Shown one piece after another: positions 12,241 to 24,973 of a stretch of DNA of 64,000 bases (positions are counted from its first letter, which is position 1; each line of letters begins with the position of its first letter). The DNA comes from Aquanectria penicillioides (Eukaryota > Ascomycota > Sordariomycetes > Hypocreales > Nectriaceae): the NCBI GenBank assembly GCA_003415625.1, contig PYIU01000002.1:3472001-3536000 (forward strand), in the 5' to 3' direction. The translations under genes were made by a program, and so were the position numbers. The notes under the pieces were generated by a model. That model was not told the DNA's origin and made no database searches. It saw only the letters and a list, made by a program, of their open reading frames with translations.

Positions 12241-15200
12241 AGAGTCTGCAAACCCGGCATTGAATCGGGAGTCTACTGCCGCACATCTGAGACAGCAGAA
12301 AGCCGGATGAGACAGGTCGGCTGTCAAGTGGGAGAGCAAACTCGATCGAGGGCAGCATCGAAAAAGGAGCCCGCCATGGCTTGCTTGCTTGCTTGCTTTC
12401 CTGTTTGACATCTATCAGACCGGGGGAGGGTTTCTAGCCACCCTGCACTGCGATGCGCTACGCCGCGGGGTGATTTAGACCTGTTTGGTTCTCTCTCGCG
12501 GTTGGGGAGCACAATTATGAACAGACAGCCCTGTTGACTTTGGTGGCAAGGCAAGCCTCATTAGATACACGTACAGCGAGCGCTCGAGTGTGCCCCCGAC
12601 ACCCCAACGCCTTTCAGAGACACTTGCTCGAGGGTCCTGCGACTCCTGCCAGGGCCCTTTGGTGGCTTGCCATTCGAGCCCGAAGTCTCCTCCTTCGTGC
12701 GCCGTGGCGTCCTACCGATTTTGATCGCCCTGCAGAATTGCAGGGCATGGCGCACCCCCCCTGCTGCTTGAACAGCTTGATTAGCAGCTCCAAAGTCTAC
12801 CTTTGACATTCTATGTGAGATGTTACTCTGGCTGCGCGGTTGTCAACTTCACACGGGCAACGACCGAGACAGCGGAGCTGGGCCTGTCTCTGATCCAGTG
12901 AAACATTACATTCGGCCCAGTCTCAGGAAGTGAGGCTACTGCTTGATTCTAATCTCCCGAACCAAAAGAATTGGCTTAGTGTTGTGTTGTGTTTTCCAAC
13001 CACGACAGAGCAAGCACATCACAATTGGTGGCGAAATCCCACATCTATGAAGTAACGTTAATGTCTGGTGTCCGCGAGTCGCACCATTCGACCTCATAGA
13101 CTGACTCGGTCTATCAGCAGAGTCCAGGGTCGAGGGCAAACCAGGTATGTATCCGCATTGTGATCAGAGGACTGGCGAAATTATCCTTCCAAAAAAAAAA
13201 AGGCCCCTGCAAACTTGGTCCTTGGTCCTTGGGACCCAGATCCTGGAAGTCTATATGGATCGATCGGCCCGGTGCTATCTGCTCTGAGAGAATACTCTCA
13301 TGACCGAGCGGCTCGAAAGCTTTGCTTTTGCAGTTCTTGGTATTGCCGCGCCAGGAGAAGCATCACACGCCAGCTGTGCACATCCCATCCAAGATCTTCA
13401 GGGCCCAGACGACCCGGGGTCGGCATACCAACGCCTGCGTCCGGCAGTTCCCTCTCACAGGGCTCCACTGGCCTACGCCATGAGGAAAAAAAAACAAGGT
13501 CTTTAACTATCTCGTTTGTTCGTTGTGGCTCCTGACCCCCACTTCAACATCACTTGGCCGATTTCTTGTTGGTTTATCGTGCCTCCCTTTTCCCGTGGCG
13601 CCGGCTTGACAGTGTCCCGAGAAGAAGCTAAGAGGGCGCCAGCGACGCCGCTGGGGTTGTTCGCCCCGCCTCCTTGGAACGAGTAGTGCCCAGGTTTTGC
13701 TGTACAATGTATGTATGTAATTGCTAGCCATTCCCTAGCATGGATCTGAGCGCCGGCCGAGAAGGACCGGACATGAAAGTCGGTCGTTGTGCCAAATCTT
13801 ATTCCGCACGGGTCTCTCAGTCTCCGAAGTCTCACAACTGGGCGTGCCTGGGGCCCTAGGTCCCCTCCCCGTTCTGACATCACGCGCCTGTTTCAGGCAA
13901 GGGTCAGCCCGGTTCTCAATGTTGTTATTTCTGTGAGTAGGGACAAGGGGGTGCGGAACGCTGAATAGGTATGGTCGGGGGATGGGGACAGCAGAGAGGC
14001 CTGTCTCGTGTACCACAGCGCCTTTGGTCCCCAGCTCCCCGAGCCCTGGTGTGGGAGCTTGGCGTCATGTACGACGAGGATCTTTCCGTCTTATAGGAGG
14101 CAATCATATTATCGTGGATAGACGTTCGTGAGGAAACCCATAGGGGTGGTCCCGAAAATAGGAACTATGACGATCATCGCCATCCTGAATGCTTTTCACA
14201 CCAGTGTCGTAGACTTTCTTTTCATTGTTGCCAGGATCTTTTCATTCTTTCCCCACCAATTGCCACCTTTCATCAATTCAGAAGGAAAACAAAAAAAAAG
14301 AACGGATCGACGTAAAAACGATCTGGGGGAAGAGTGAACGGTGTGTTCTCAGCCTGACATGTCGCGCCCCCTTCCATCTGCTTGAGCTCAAGTACCTGTT
14401 CTGGTTTGTGCGATACCCGCAACGGCCGTGTCTTTAGCTACATTTTATTTCTTAGAGCGCCTGATTGGTTTCTACATGGAGCAGCCTCTCTTCCCCTAGC
14501 TGCTGAGGTCCTCTTGGGCTTGCCCAAAAAAGGGGCCCCATCACCGTGAGTAAAGAAGTGGATGCTTTAGGCCCACACTGCTCACACCAACGACTCTGAG
14601 GAAACGAAACAAAGGAATTTTCGTCGACACAGCCAACACTCGCCAATGCCTTGCTAGAGGATTTGAGGTTATAGCAGGGCAGCTGACGAACCCGTCTTTG
14701 TTCCCCCGGTCCTCTTGTTTCAACTCTTTACTTGGCCAAAGGAAGTTTCTGATCCTTGAAAACTGGAACTCGTATGCAGATCTTTTCTCTCCTCCCCTCT
14801 TGATCCATCCCGTGATGGATGTCATATCATCCCGCACGATCAGTCTCCAATGGTGTTAAAAATCTAAACCTAAGGGTTACCACTTGCGGATGAGGTATCG
14901 GCGATAAATGCGGTCGTCCCAAAATTCATCTTAGAAGGAGGGCGAAGAGGATATCCTAAGCCTCACGGCTAGCTGGATATTGGTTGCCGGTGCTCAAGGC
15001 GCCATCTGCCCCGTGTCACCCCATTCTCTTGGTTGGATGGGTCCCGCAAGCCCCAACACGTATCCGGTGACATTGAAGTGGTGAGCAACGCCCGGCCAGT
15101 GCGCCAGGCTTAATTTTGGGAGTTTGTCTCACGGCCTGGATGATGGACTGGGTTTCGGGCAGTTCTTGACCTAGCTAGTGCGGCGTCGGTGGAAATCGAG

Positions 15201-16497
15201 TATTGATTGAAAATAGGAATATTTCCATGACGAGGTTGCAATTATGTTTCAACCTATGTACCTTGCAGCAAGCCCTTGGACTGGTCATGGTTGACGAGTT
15301 GAGGTGAGGGGAGTCGACGGCATGGCCGACAGACCTGATACCCAAACAACCAAGAAATGATGTGAAGCTCAAATGAGCGCCAATGGCACTTTTTCGTTGT
15401 AATCTCATAGAAACCCACTTGGCGATGTGGTGGTGAGATGAGGGTTCAGAATAGAGAATCTCAAGTGAGCCAAGCTCAGCCCGGCCGACTCAAGAGCCGT
15501 AGAACACGAACTTCACGTCTGAGGGCCTGCCGTTGAGGTTACACTCTTCCCTGGGATGCGGACTGGGGAATGCTGGTCGATTCTGAGACAAACCCTTGTC
15601 GTGGGGGCAGACCTGACTCGGCATGACTGGCCTGTCAACCGCTGCCTGTCCTGCCGCTAGGTTGGTAGCCCCGATCCTTTCATTTACCGGGAGAGATGAG
15701 CCTCTTATTCAGTCCAGGGAAGCCAGATGATAGCGTTAGGTCATGCTCCCTCGTCTCCTTTTCGTCCCTTGTGACCGTTTTCGGGTCTGTTTGGCTTCTA
15801 GAAAGACTCAGGGCTGCCAGAAAAGGAGGCGCATGAGATGGGACGTTCTATCGGACATGCCCATGCAGGAAACAAACAGGGCTTCCGTGCCTCACCGATG
15901 CAAAAGGACCGTTTGCATCTGCCGGCGCCGGCGCTCGTGATCGACGCATCGTCAATCTCGGGTATCTGGATCAGGCGAACTAGGGAAGCACTCCGAGCTT
16001 GAAATCGCGGCCACCGTGTGGTCCTTGGATTTACGTAAACCGTGCCAGACTTGAGGAGGATGTGCGAACCCAAGGATGATTGATGAATTGTCTAAACGGC
16101 GGGCTAAACTTGTCAATGCACTGTTGATGGGCTATTCTGCATACACAGATCTGAAATAAGCATTTGGAAGACTTGGTTGTTCCATGTTAGATGGCTTCGG
16201 CGAGGTTGTCGAGCATACAGATTATGGATGCCGAGAATTCTGATCCAGATACCTAGATCAATGACCATAAACACAGGTTGTCCAGGTACCCCTGTAAGCA
16301 TCTGTTTCAGGCATCCCATTTGGGCCTGCGACTCCTGGATCTTGGGAGACAAATTTGGAATAGTTAGAGAGCTTTGTCTATTCGGGTTGGATGACCCAAG
16401 AGTTTGTTGACCAAAATAGGGTCCGCAATTGGACGGGACCCAGCTGGCATCAGCCAAAATCTTGACGAAAGGGATTGAACTGGTCAAACGGAGAGAA

Positions 16498-16553
16498 GGA
16501 AACAAACAAACAAACAAACAAACCCTCCCCCCTCCAAAAAAAAAAAAAAACCC
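16498..16553 (+). repeat. AAAC microsatellite followed by a poly-A run
   Basis: A run of AAAC tetranucleotides near 16500-16522, then a C-rich spacer and a 14-15 A run. No coding frame is associated. Confidence 0.8.
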
Positions 16554-17193
16554 CTAGCTCGTGGAGACTGCTGAGAAGGGCTGGTCTGTCACCACCTGCG
16601 GCGCCGGGGGTCGTTCGGGGTGGATAGCCTGGTTGATTTGGTGTGCTTTATTAGAGAGCTTCCACACACCCTCGGGGATCCCCATTTGTGTTCAACTTGA
16701 CTGGACAAACTCCAATTCAAGGGCGTTTAGGTGTTTGCGTTGCCCACCTCAAATTCGGACCGTCCCTGGGTGCATTGTCAGAATGCTGAAATCGGTTCGA
16801 GGCGACTTGAAACCACCTAAGCCTTGGATGACAAGCGAGCGCCCCGATCACCTAGCCAGTCTGTTACAGAATCTCATTCACTAACTAGCAGGCAATGGGA
16901 TGTTTCTTGAGGGTGTAAGCGACGGAGTGACTGGTCTTCCTGACCTTGACCAGCTGCAGTTTAGTCCAAGATCACAGTGGAGGGTCGCAAGGCTTGGCCT
17001 CTTGAGCGGCTGGCTTAACGCCGATAGAGAGAGTTAAAATAGTTGAGGCGGGTGGGTGGACTACGTGTCAGGGCCCAGGTGGTGGTGAAGAGCTAAAATG
17101 TCGAGGGCTCACGAGCGGTCTGTGGCCGATACTTGCGGTGCAGTGGCCCATGCGCTGAGTCCCCGTGCTCAGCGCCGTCAAAGTGGCCATGCC

Positions 17194-17240
17194 CAAGCCA
17201 AGTCCAAGTCCAAGTCCAAGTTCAAGTTCAAGTCCAAGCC
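17194..17240 (+). repeat. Hexanucleotide repeat (CAAGTC/CAAGTT)
   Basis: About seven imperfect copies of a 6-bp unit alternating CAAGTC and CAAGTT. Any frame through it gives dipeptide repeats, so overlapping open frames here are not evidence of a gene. Confidence 0.85.
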
Positions 17241-17984
17241 ACGTCCTAAACCCCAGGGTGGTCTTTTGCTGTTTCCTACCTATGCCCTGTCGAATCCGAT
17301 TTGCGGCCTCAGGCCAACTAGCCTTATTCCCGGGGGACGGCTTGAGTGGGCAAGGGGGGATTGCTCGAAGGCCGACTGGCTGCAACAACGGATACCCATG
17401 TTTAGCGCCGACGCCACTCCCATCATCGGGTCAGCGAACGGGCGGGCAAAGTGGAGACCTCTGACGCATGACAACCTGAGGTATCGAGGAGAAGGTCGAG
17501 AGCAAGCCTGGAAGAGGGGAAGGATGCAGTAGCTTGAGCACCATCAGCGGCGGCAGCGGCATGCGTCCGAGGCTTGCTGGGATGTGATGTGGATGAAGGT
17601 CTTTGTAGAGTGGGTGGGATGGGAGTTGAGGCAAGGTAGGGTTGGGTTTGAAGGCTATGGAGGTACCTTCAGGTAGAGTTAGGTCCAAGGGAAAGGACGA
17701 AGTAGGTTGAGCTGGGTCATTGATACACACATTATGACAAGTGACTGCCTGCTTTGAAACTAGGTAGGTAGGTAAACATGATAGCACCCGACGGGAAGGT
17801 ATGAGTCTATTCCACAACTGCTGAGAAAAAGTGCGGAGAGAGCGCCTGCCCGATTATTCGAGTCCATTCCAAAGATTTTTGCTTGTCTTTGTATTGGTAA
17901 CTTTATCCCGAGGCTTGGGTGGTGGAGAGCCAGGTTCAATGTGATTGCTTTGGGCAACGAGCAGGATGACCCCGTCACTGGGCA

Positions 17985-18062
17985 GCACGCACGCACACAC
18001 GCACATTCTCTCTCTCTAACTCGCTCGCACACACCCGCACGCACGCACGCACGCACGCAAGC
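17985..18062 (+). repeat. CACG/GCAC-rich microsatellite
   Basis: Interrupted CA and CGCA repeats, ending in a clean run of the GCAC unit at about 18037-18059. Confidence 0.8.
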
Positions 18063-21020
18063 AGGGAAGGAGGGATCAGGACCAGGTCCAACTCAGGAAC
18101 CGTGCAATACAGTGCGCTGGACTTTTTTTTTCTCCCACAAACCTAGGTACCTAGGTACGCAGGTCCTAGCACCAAAGTCGGTAGTGCCGGTCCAAGTAGG
18201 AGTCAGTTTTCCTGTTCCTACCTATCCCTTCTTTTCTAGCGCACGCCAATTACACTCGGCCTTTTCCCCTCCCCCAGAAGACACCTGGGGATTTTTCTTC
18301 CCCTTTGTACACCTCCATTGTTTTTTCTTGGGGGGGGGGGTCGGATGAATAGGGCCATCCCCCGAAGTGGAGGAGGCGTCGAGCTAACAAAAAGGACAAG
18401 GCGGAATCGGGGTAAGGCGGCCAAGCACGCCAACTGCCATGGACCAGCACACATCGGCCGAAATCAGTGCTCAAGCTAGTGACACTGCGGGCAGCGAGCC
18501 ATCCGTGGGTTGGCCATACAGTTTCATGACCGACATCTCGACACTGTCATGATCTAGAGGCAGGGACCAGGGCGCACACAGTACCAGCTGGGCTAACCCG
18601 GGCGTGGCAATTGGGAATTCCAGGCAGACAGAAAGACTCACTACGTACCAAGCTCAACGCTCACCCACTTCATCCAGACCGACTAAAGTGCCCGTCCGTG
18701 TCCATTCGCATCCAATCACCCAATCCACACCATTCCCCCCATCCATCAACCATCATGACCGTGTCCCGCAGTCGGATGCTACCCACAGAGCCCCTCGCGC
18801 CATCGAATAGCAGGCAGAGCTCGGCCACCCAAGCAAAGCGAAGCATGGGGAAAGCAAGCACGGGGACGGGGACGGGGACAGGGCCGGGTACCGGGCGGAC
18901 AGGGACACTCCAGGAATCAAGTCGTGGGTCGCGGCGATATGGCATCACTGCAACACCACCTCCCAGCATCCTTCGTTGGGTTGGATTGGCCCTGGCCCGG
19001 GCTACGACAATGAGCTACGGGGGCAGGGCCTCTCGCAACGCGCTGGCTCGCCGTCGCCAGGGCCCCAGCCCGCCAACAATCATTCCTGTCCACTCTTCCC
19101 TGAGCCTGTCCCACCCAGACTCTGCGACTCTGGAGCACGATGACGGCGATGCCAAATGCTCTCAGGGTTTTTGCCATCGTGTGGCCTTGCCTTTGTGAGA
19201 GCGCCGTGGCATCTCAGGGAGGGGCTACTACGTCAGTTCACGGCCTCAGGGCCTTGCCGGGCTGGGCAATCCTGGCCGACTGATGTCAGTGCTTCCTTTG
19301 TCGCCATCCACCTCACTGTCCCATGGCTCAAGGCCATGGCTCGATGCCTCTCTCCCTGCCCCTCCCTAGCGATTCTTTCGAACCACGTCCCGGCACCCGG
19401 CTCACACCTGGCCTTGCGTGCAGCTCTGTCGCTGTTTCAATTCCTTCACCGTCTTGCGTTCCCTGTGTTTCCTGTCTCGCCCAGGCGTCCCACCCTCAAA
19501 GAGCCCACTAGCACACGCCCCGTCGCGCCTCTTGACGTACCTTACGTCAGGCCTTGTTGGGTTGACACCCTCCCGCGACAGGGGCGTTGGCGGCTTGACG
19601 CCTCCCGGATGCTCTTGGTCATCCAGAAGGTATCTGGTACGTCTAGGTCCAGTTGTCCCCTGGCATTGCTTGTTGACGTGGATCCTCCCCCATGACCCGC
19701 GGGCTCTTGACGGCCCATGGCGGACGCCCTCCACCACAGCTAAGCTCTTTGCCAATTCCCCAACGCTAAACAAGCGTCGGCGGATCCCTCGATGTTGCCG
19801 TTGAGTGGCTTGCGGCCCTCGATTTCCCACCGCTGGCGTCCAAAGCACGTCGAGCATGTACCAGGCTCGACTTGGACGTGCCTACACACAACCATGAGAC
19901 CCTGCATAATCCCGCCCTGTCTACTCGTCCACCTCAAGTACCAGCCCGGTACGTACCATCCGCCTCCGGCTTTGCAACTCATCTGAGACCCTCCACATCA
20001 GTGGCGTTCGCCCATGGGCCACAAGTCTCTTGGTCTCTTTGGGGGGCGGGGGGGCCTTTTGCAAAACTGCCGTACGTAGCCTTACCCACCACCTTGCTCC
20101 CTCCATCTCTGTCCGTCGTGGATGGTTCTCGCACCCCCTCCCTGAACGAGCAAATCCAGCATACCCGTAAAGCTGTCTCCCATCTCAATCACCTCCCACA
20201 CACACTCGCACACACTCACACAGAAAGCACCCACACGCCCCCCTTTGCGATCCACAGAATTCATTCAGTGTCTACATCATTTGGCTCTTGTCTCTTGGAG
20301 GGATGGAATACATGTATAAACCGTTGCCTCGTCGTCTCTCTCCTGCGTTTAATTTGGTTCTGTGCACATTCCCAATCCTGGTTTGGAGCTACACAAGATT
20401 ACTATTTCTTCGCCCACACAATTGAGTCAACTCTCTAACAACTGGCCGGGGCCCATACAAGATTTTCTTAACCAAACCTCCGGAGCACTTGCTGATCTTT
20501 GCGCCGTCTGGTACCGTGGACACTATCTGGGTGCCGTGGGCTGTCAAAATTGACTTAGAGGCCATCATCTTATGCAGCCCACATCCCCCTGGTCCGCTAC
20601 TTGGTCCTACGACCCTACCTCATCGCACCAACCCTGTCGCCTCAGCCATTGCGAAAGGACATCCGCCTGCCGATCACTTAACCCAGAGTCGTCACACCTT
20701 TGCTTCCCAGAGGGACAGGGAACTCCACTGTTCTCCCGCCGCCCAGCCCGCTTCAGAGGTGGATTGGATTGACGCACGTCAATCGCAACCAGACACTTAA
20801 GACTTCGCTGATCCCACCTTGTCCCCGACAACACTCTCCATACAATCTCCATCCAAAAAAGAGATCATCTTGTCTCTGATCTGTGTGACCGACTTGGCTT
20901 TTCTTCTCGTCGGGATCCCGCATCTGATCAACAAACCCGTTTTTCTCACTCACTCACCCAACGACCTATGCTCACACGGTCACTCATCCTCACCATACAA
21001 AGTCCTGTTCACACGCCAAC

Positions 21021-22303
21021 ATGACCATGACTCTCGACACGACACAGCAGCGGTTTGGGCCATCATTGAACTTTGACTACTCGGGGCCGGCACAACCTCC
21101 TGCTTTCTCAAACCCATGGTCATCAACATCTTCGCCGCCTCAACCTGCTTCTGCAGGAGGCGGCCTGTTCGTGGGCAGCCACCATCACCACCAGGGTCTT
21201 AACCCCAACATGATGGCAGGCAAAACTGCTCACAGCGGTCGTGCAAGCACCAGCAGTGCGTCATCGATTGCTTCATACGGCTCAATGCCCGTCACCAACA
21301 CCTCCGCAGGTAGCCACAGCCCCTCTGGTCTATGCGAACATCAGGACTTACTCAATGTGCCTCTAGATCTTCTCAATATCAACCGTATGCAAACGACTTC
21401 GGCTGCATATGGAGATCCGACGTACACCACGTCGGCCTCTCCAGTCAGCGCCCAATTTGCACCTTCTTCTGTGGCGCCTTACGAGGCCATGGGCTATGCT
21501 CCTGCTCCCGTCCGTCCACCTCCGTTCACACTCGCTCCTGACGCAGACCATGCAAGGAGGTTCTCTCACCAGTGAGTAAACTCAAACATCCAACACGAAC
21601 TTCGTAAAGCATGGACTTTGCTGTCTGTTCTGATTACTGACAATGCAATCTAGCAGTATTCAGCCTGATGACCGAAGGAGCTTTGCAGATGCTCTTGACG
21701 CCAGCCACGGCATGCTCGCGATGAGCCAGGACACTCCTAGGAACATCTACGGTGCCCGGAGCGACAGGTCTTCGGTGGACTCATATGGCTTCCCCTCCAC
21801 TCACTCCACCAGCTCCTCCATTTCTTCCACTGGTAATTTCAGCTCCTACTATGGCGATTCGGTCTCGGATTACTCAACTGCTGGTTCAGACATCGAGTCC
21901 GTCAACTCTCGGACGCTCCCCCGTCCCCAAGGGCTGATGGGGTCTCAAATCCCACCCGCTCCCCAATCTATGATGGGGCAATTCAGCTCTAAGGTGTCTT
22001 CCAGCACACAGAAGAAGCACAAGTGCAAAGTCTGTGACAAACGATTCACTAGGCCCAGTTCCCTACAGACTCACATGTATAGCCACACTGGTGAAAAGCG
22101 TAAGCACCCGGACATCCCCTGACGGCACTACTAAGTAGTGCCGCGAAGCAAAAACTTTCGCTAACACACCAACAGCCTTTGCATGCGAGGTTGAGGGCTG
22201 TGGCCGACACTTTTCGGTGGTGTCCAACCTCCGAAGGCACAGGAAGGTTCACCGAGGAGACGCCCGTTCTGAGGCCGGCTCCGAAGACCACCACTCCGAC
22301 TAA
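21021..22303 (+). CDS. flbC: C2H2 zinc-finger transcription factor, FlbC-like conidiation regulator
   Basis: In Aspergillus, FlbC is a nuclear C2H2 factor upstream of brlA that promotes asexual sporulation; the role here is inferred from resemblance. There are three exons, 21021-21571, 21654-22099 and 22176-22303, giving 374 aa. The first about 300 residues are Ser/Pro/Gly-rich with a His run, typical of activation or disordered regions. Two adjacent C2H2 fingers end the protein: C308-C311-H324-H328 (CKVCDKRFTRPSSLQTHMYSH) and C336-C341-H354-H358 (CEVEGCGRHFSVVSNLRRHR), joined by a TGEKPF linker. Intron 2 interrupts that linker codon, so the fingers sit on separate exons. Intron 1 has a tandem acceptor (TAG at 21651-21653, CAG at 21654-21656); both uses stay in frame. 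The gene is isolated, with about 12 and 11 kb of gene-free DNA on either side. A related two-finger regulator other than the FlbC orthologue remains possible. Confidence 0.8.
22123..22143 (+). other. Perfect 10-bp intronic hairpin in the flbC-like gene
   Basis: Inside intron 2 (22100-22175), ten bases at 22123-22132 are exactly complementary to 22134-22143 with a single A between them. In RNA a larger loop would open at the centre, still leaving a stable stem between the donor and the branch-point region (CTAAC near 22160). Confidence 0.85.
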
Positions 22304-24953
22304 TGGAACGTATCAAGTTTCACAGTCGACGAACCGCTGTACACCTGGGAGAAGATGCTCTCAGGTTACCCACATCATTTATACCTTACGATTACACACG
22401 TGTTAATATGGCCCTCGCTCTCCCTCAACGCCAGGCGCCACCTGCGAGATGCGACCTCGGCCAGCTGGGTATCGGTCGACACTAAATTGGATCTTAATTA
22501 ACGAGTTATTGTTTTATCATATGGAAATATTACTACATCACGGCAAGCACGGTATAGAGAAATGGACCACAAAAGGCTGGCGGCGGAGGGGATCTCGATT
22601 GGCTGGGATAGTGGCAGGCTTCGGCGGTGTATATCATTCGAGTCGATCGTTTCGACGGGAGAGGAACATTTTTGCGCCCTCATTCCCCAACATCATCTAG
22701 CGGGACCTTGATTGTTTGGAGGGTGTCATCTGGAACGGACCTAGGCGGAGTGGCGGATCGACCTCTCGATACCCTTCCTTTTCGGCGTTTTTGGGAGTCA
22801 GTTGTGTTATTTCTTGTTAATCTTGTGTTTGTTTCTTTTTACAACCCTGGAAGCCAGACGCGGCAGCCTTAGCACCCAGGTTTCGAAACGATCGTTCCGT
22901 CAGAAATTTGAGGATTTACGTTATTGGCACGCAAAGGGACACATGCATGGATATGTCACAGACAAGACCCAGATGAGGCAGAGGTCGGGATGACAAGGGG
23001 AGGATATTGTACTATTAGTTTCTACTGTTACGGCGACGATATACCCGGTTGACACGGTGCACAGTATGATCTGTCCCGTATGTCTGGGAGGGCAAAAGGA
23101 AAGCTACGAGTGAGGCCGGGACGCAACGAACTCGAACAGTTAGTTGGCGGACAGGGCATAGATAGCGAGAACAGCAACAAAGCGAAATTGAGCGTTTGCG
23201 TACAGCGTCACAATGTTATCCCTTGCAAAGATGAACATTGGCATTTCCTAATTCACCTATCATCGGGACCGTCTCGGGGCGACTGATCGATTCTCGTACC
23301 ACGTTGTGACAATCAACTCCCAATTGAGGACTCGCAGTTATTTCTCGAGGACCAGGGAGGAGGGAAGACTTGGCTATCAGATTTCGTGTGTGGTCGGCAC
23401 CTCAGCTGTGGTCGTAGACCCTTGTTGGTGTGAGCAAGTCATCGATGTGCTACCCCTTGGTCCCCTTGGCCATGCCCATCTGCTGTACCACGCCGAGTCT
23501 CCTGATATTTTTTTTTAAAAAAATTTCCTTCAAATTTTCTTCCCCTATTAGTCTCCCCACAAATCGATGTTGTCACAGGCCATTTGAGCCTCCCCTGTTC
23601 TTTTTCAGAATTTTTTTTTTTTTCTTTTGGAGGGGGGGCCATCAATCTGGTTTCCGATTCCTACTGTTCCTTCGTGATAGGCATGCATGCAAAAATTCCA
23701 TGTATCAGACTAGATTGCCATTGCCCTTTGTGATCTTCATTGTACATGACGGATTAAGCGCGAGGGCAGGCTTGGGGTCACCACTTCAAAGAAGAAACCA
23801 TGACGCTCAGTGCCTTGTTATGTGTAGGTGGCAGGGCGGCGGGTTTGGTTGGCCATTTGGCTTGCAATAACCGCTTGGCATGACGCCGCGACGCCCTGCT
23901 TGTGTTCGGCCGTGCTTGTCCCAACGACGGACGGATGTAGCCATGGAAAATACGACCCCAATCCGGGACAAGCACGGCGACTCCGATGCTGGGCTGGGAC
24001 CTGGAGAACACCAATTCCCATTACTTTCATCCTCTCCGTCCGGTCAAATGTAGATACGTCTGCCATCCAGCCGCGCAATCTCGTGTTGTCCCCTCCATAG
24101 CCCCCCCCCTTTTTTTTAGTCCTTTTCTTCTTGAACGATGTACAGAAATAAGGGTAAGAGAGCACGATTGGGCCGGTGAGAAGCACATCACGTCCTCCTC
24201 CCCCCCTCCCCCTTGTCTACACAGTTGTTGAGTATTTGGAACTAGGACCTAATTGGGACACAGGACAGCAGATCTTGACTTGAGAGGGAATGGCACGGCG
24301 TTTCAGATGAGGGAATCCCTGCCGTATGAGGCATCGCTGTCGGGCAGGGCGGTGTTGTCAAGCCAGAACAAGCTTTGTGGGGTGGAGACTGCGAGAAGAG
24401 AGAGAGAGAGAGAGAGGGACGAGGGTAACTATGGCTGGCTGGGGATCAGGAGGGAGAGGGAGACCCGTTGCGCAGCTGGGATCGGGATAAGTTGGTTATG
24501 GGTCGTGAACGGGAAAGGATGCTGTGGGCGGCGCGGAGATTAGAGAGATTGGAGATTGGAAATGAACATGGCCGTACAAGGCAAAAAAGTGAGGGCAGCA
24601 CCGACTACGAAACTTCCCTGCCGTCGCTGGCCGATTGAGTCCCGGGTCCCAGGTCCCGGGAGCCCGTTGTTACTCGGTGCGATGGTAGTGGTGATGGTGG
24701 TGGCTGTGGAGTTGAAGGAATCACAAGGTAAGCCCGATTGACAATCCCAATTCCTATCCCAATGCCACCGGAAAGCAAGCAAGCAAGTCAATGGGGGACT
24801 CGCACTGGCGCACATGCGATGGCATTCACATGGACGCTGCAGCAGGCTGGTGGATGCGGCCTCGGTTTAGACGGATGAATGAACCAAGCAGTGCCAGTTC
24901 TTCCAGTTTGCAATCTATCTACTAAAATACTTTCCCCCCCTGTCGTATATTTG

Positions 24954-24973
24954 CCCCCCCCCCCCCCCCCCCC
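24954..24973 (+). repeat. Poly-C run (20)
   Basis: Uninterrupted run of 20 C, G-quadruplex-capable on the opposite strand. Confidence 0.9.

Larger units (their letters stand above)
8965..21020. other. 12-kb gene-poor region between rax2 and the flbC-like gene
   Basis: I find no recognisable protein or RNA gene in this 12 kb. Open frames up to about 190 codons exist on both strands but overlap one another, lack family resemblance and cross simple repeats. The region contains homopolymers (A21-G13 at 12207-12240, G11 at 18330-18340), a GTAAGT-like AAGTCC tract near 17.2 kb, GCAC repeats near 18.0 kb and a 16-bp palindrome at 18141-18156. The last 1 kb is C/A-rich and is a likely leader/promoter for the downstream transcription factor. 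Long upstream regions are common for developmental regulators in filamentous fungi. Unannotated non-coding transcripts cannot be excluded. Confidence 0.5.
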
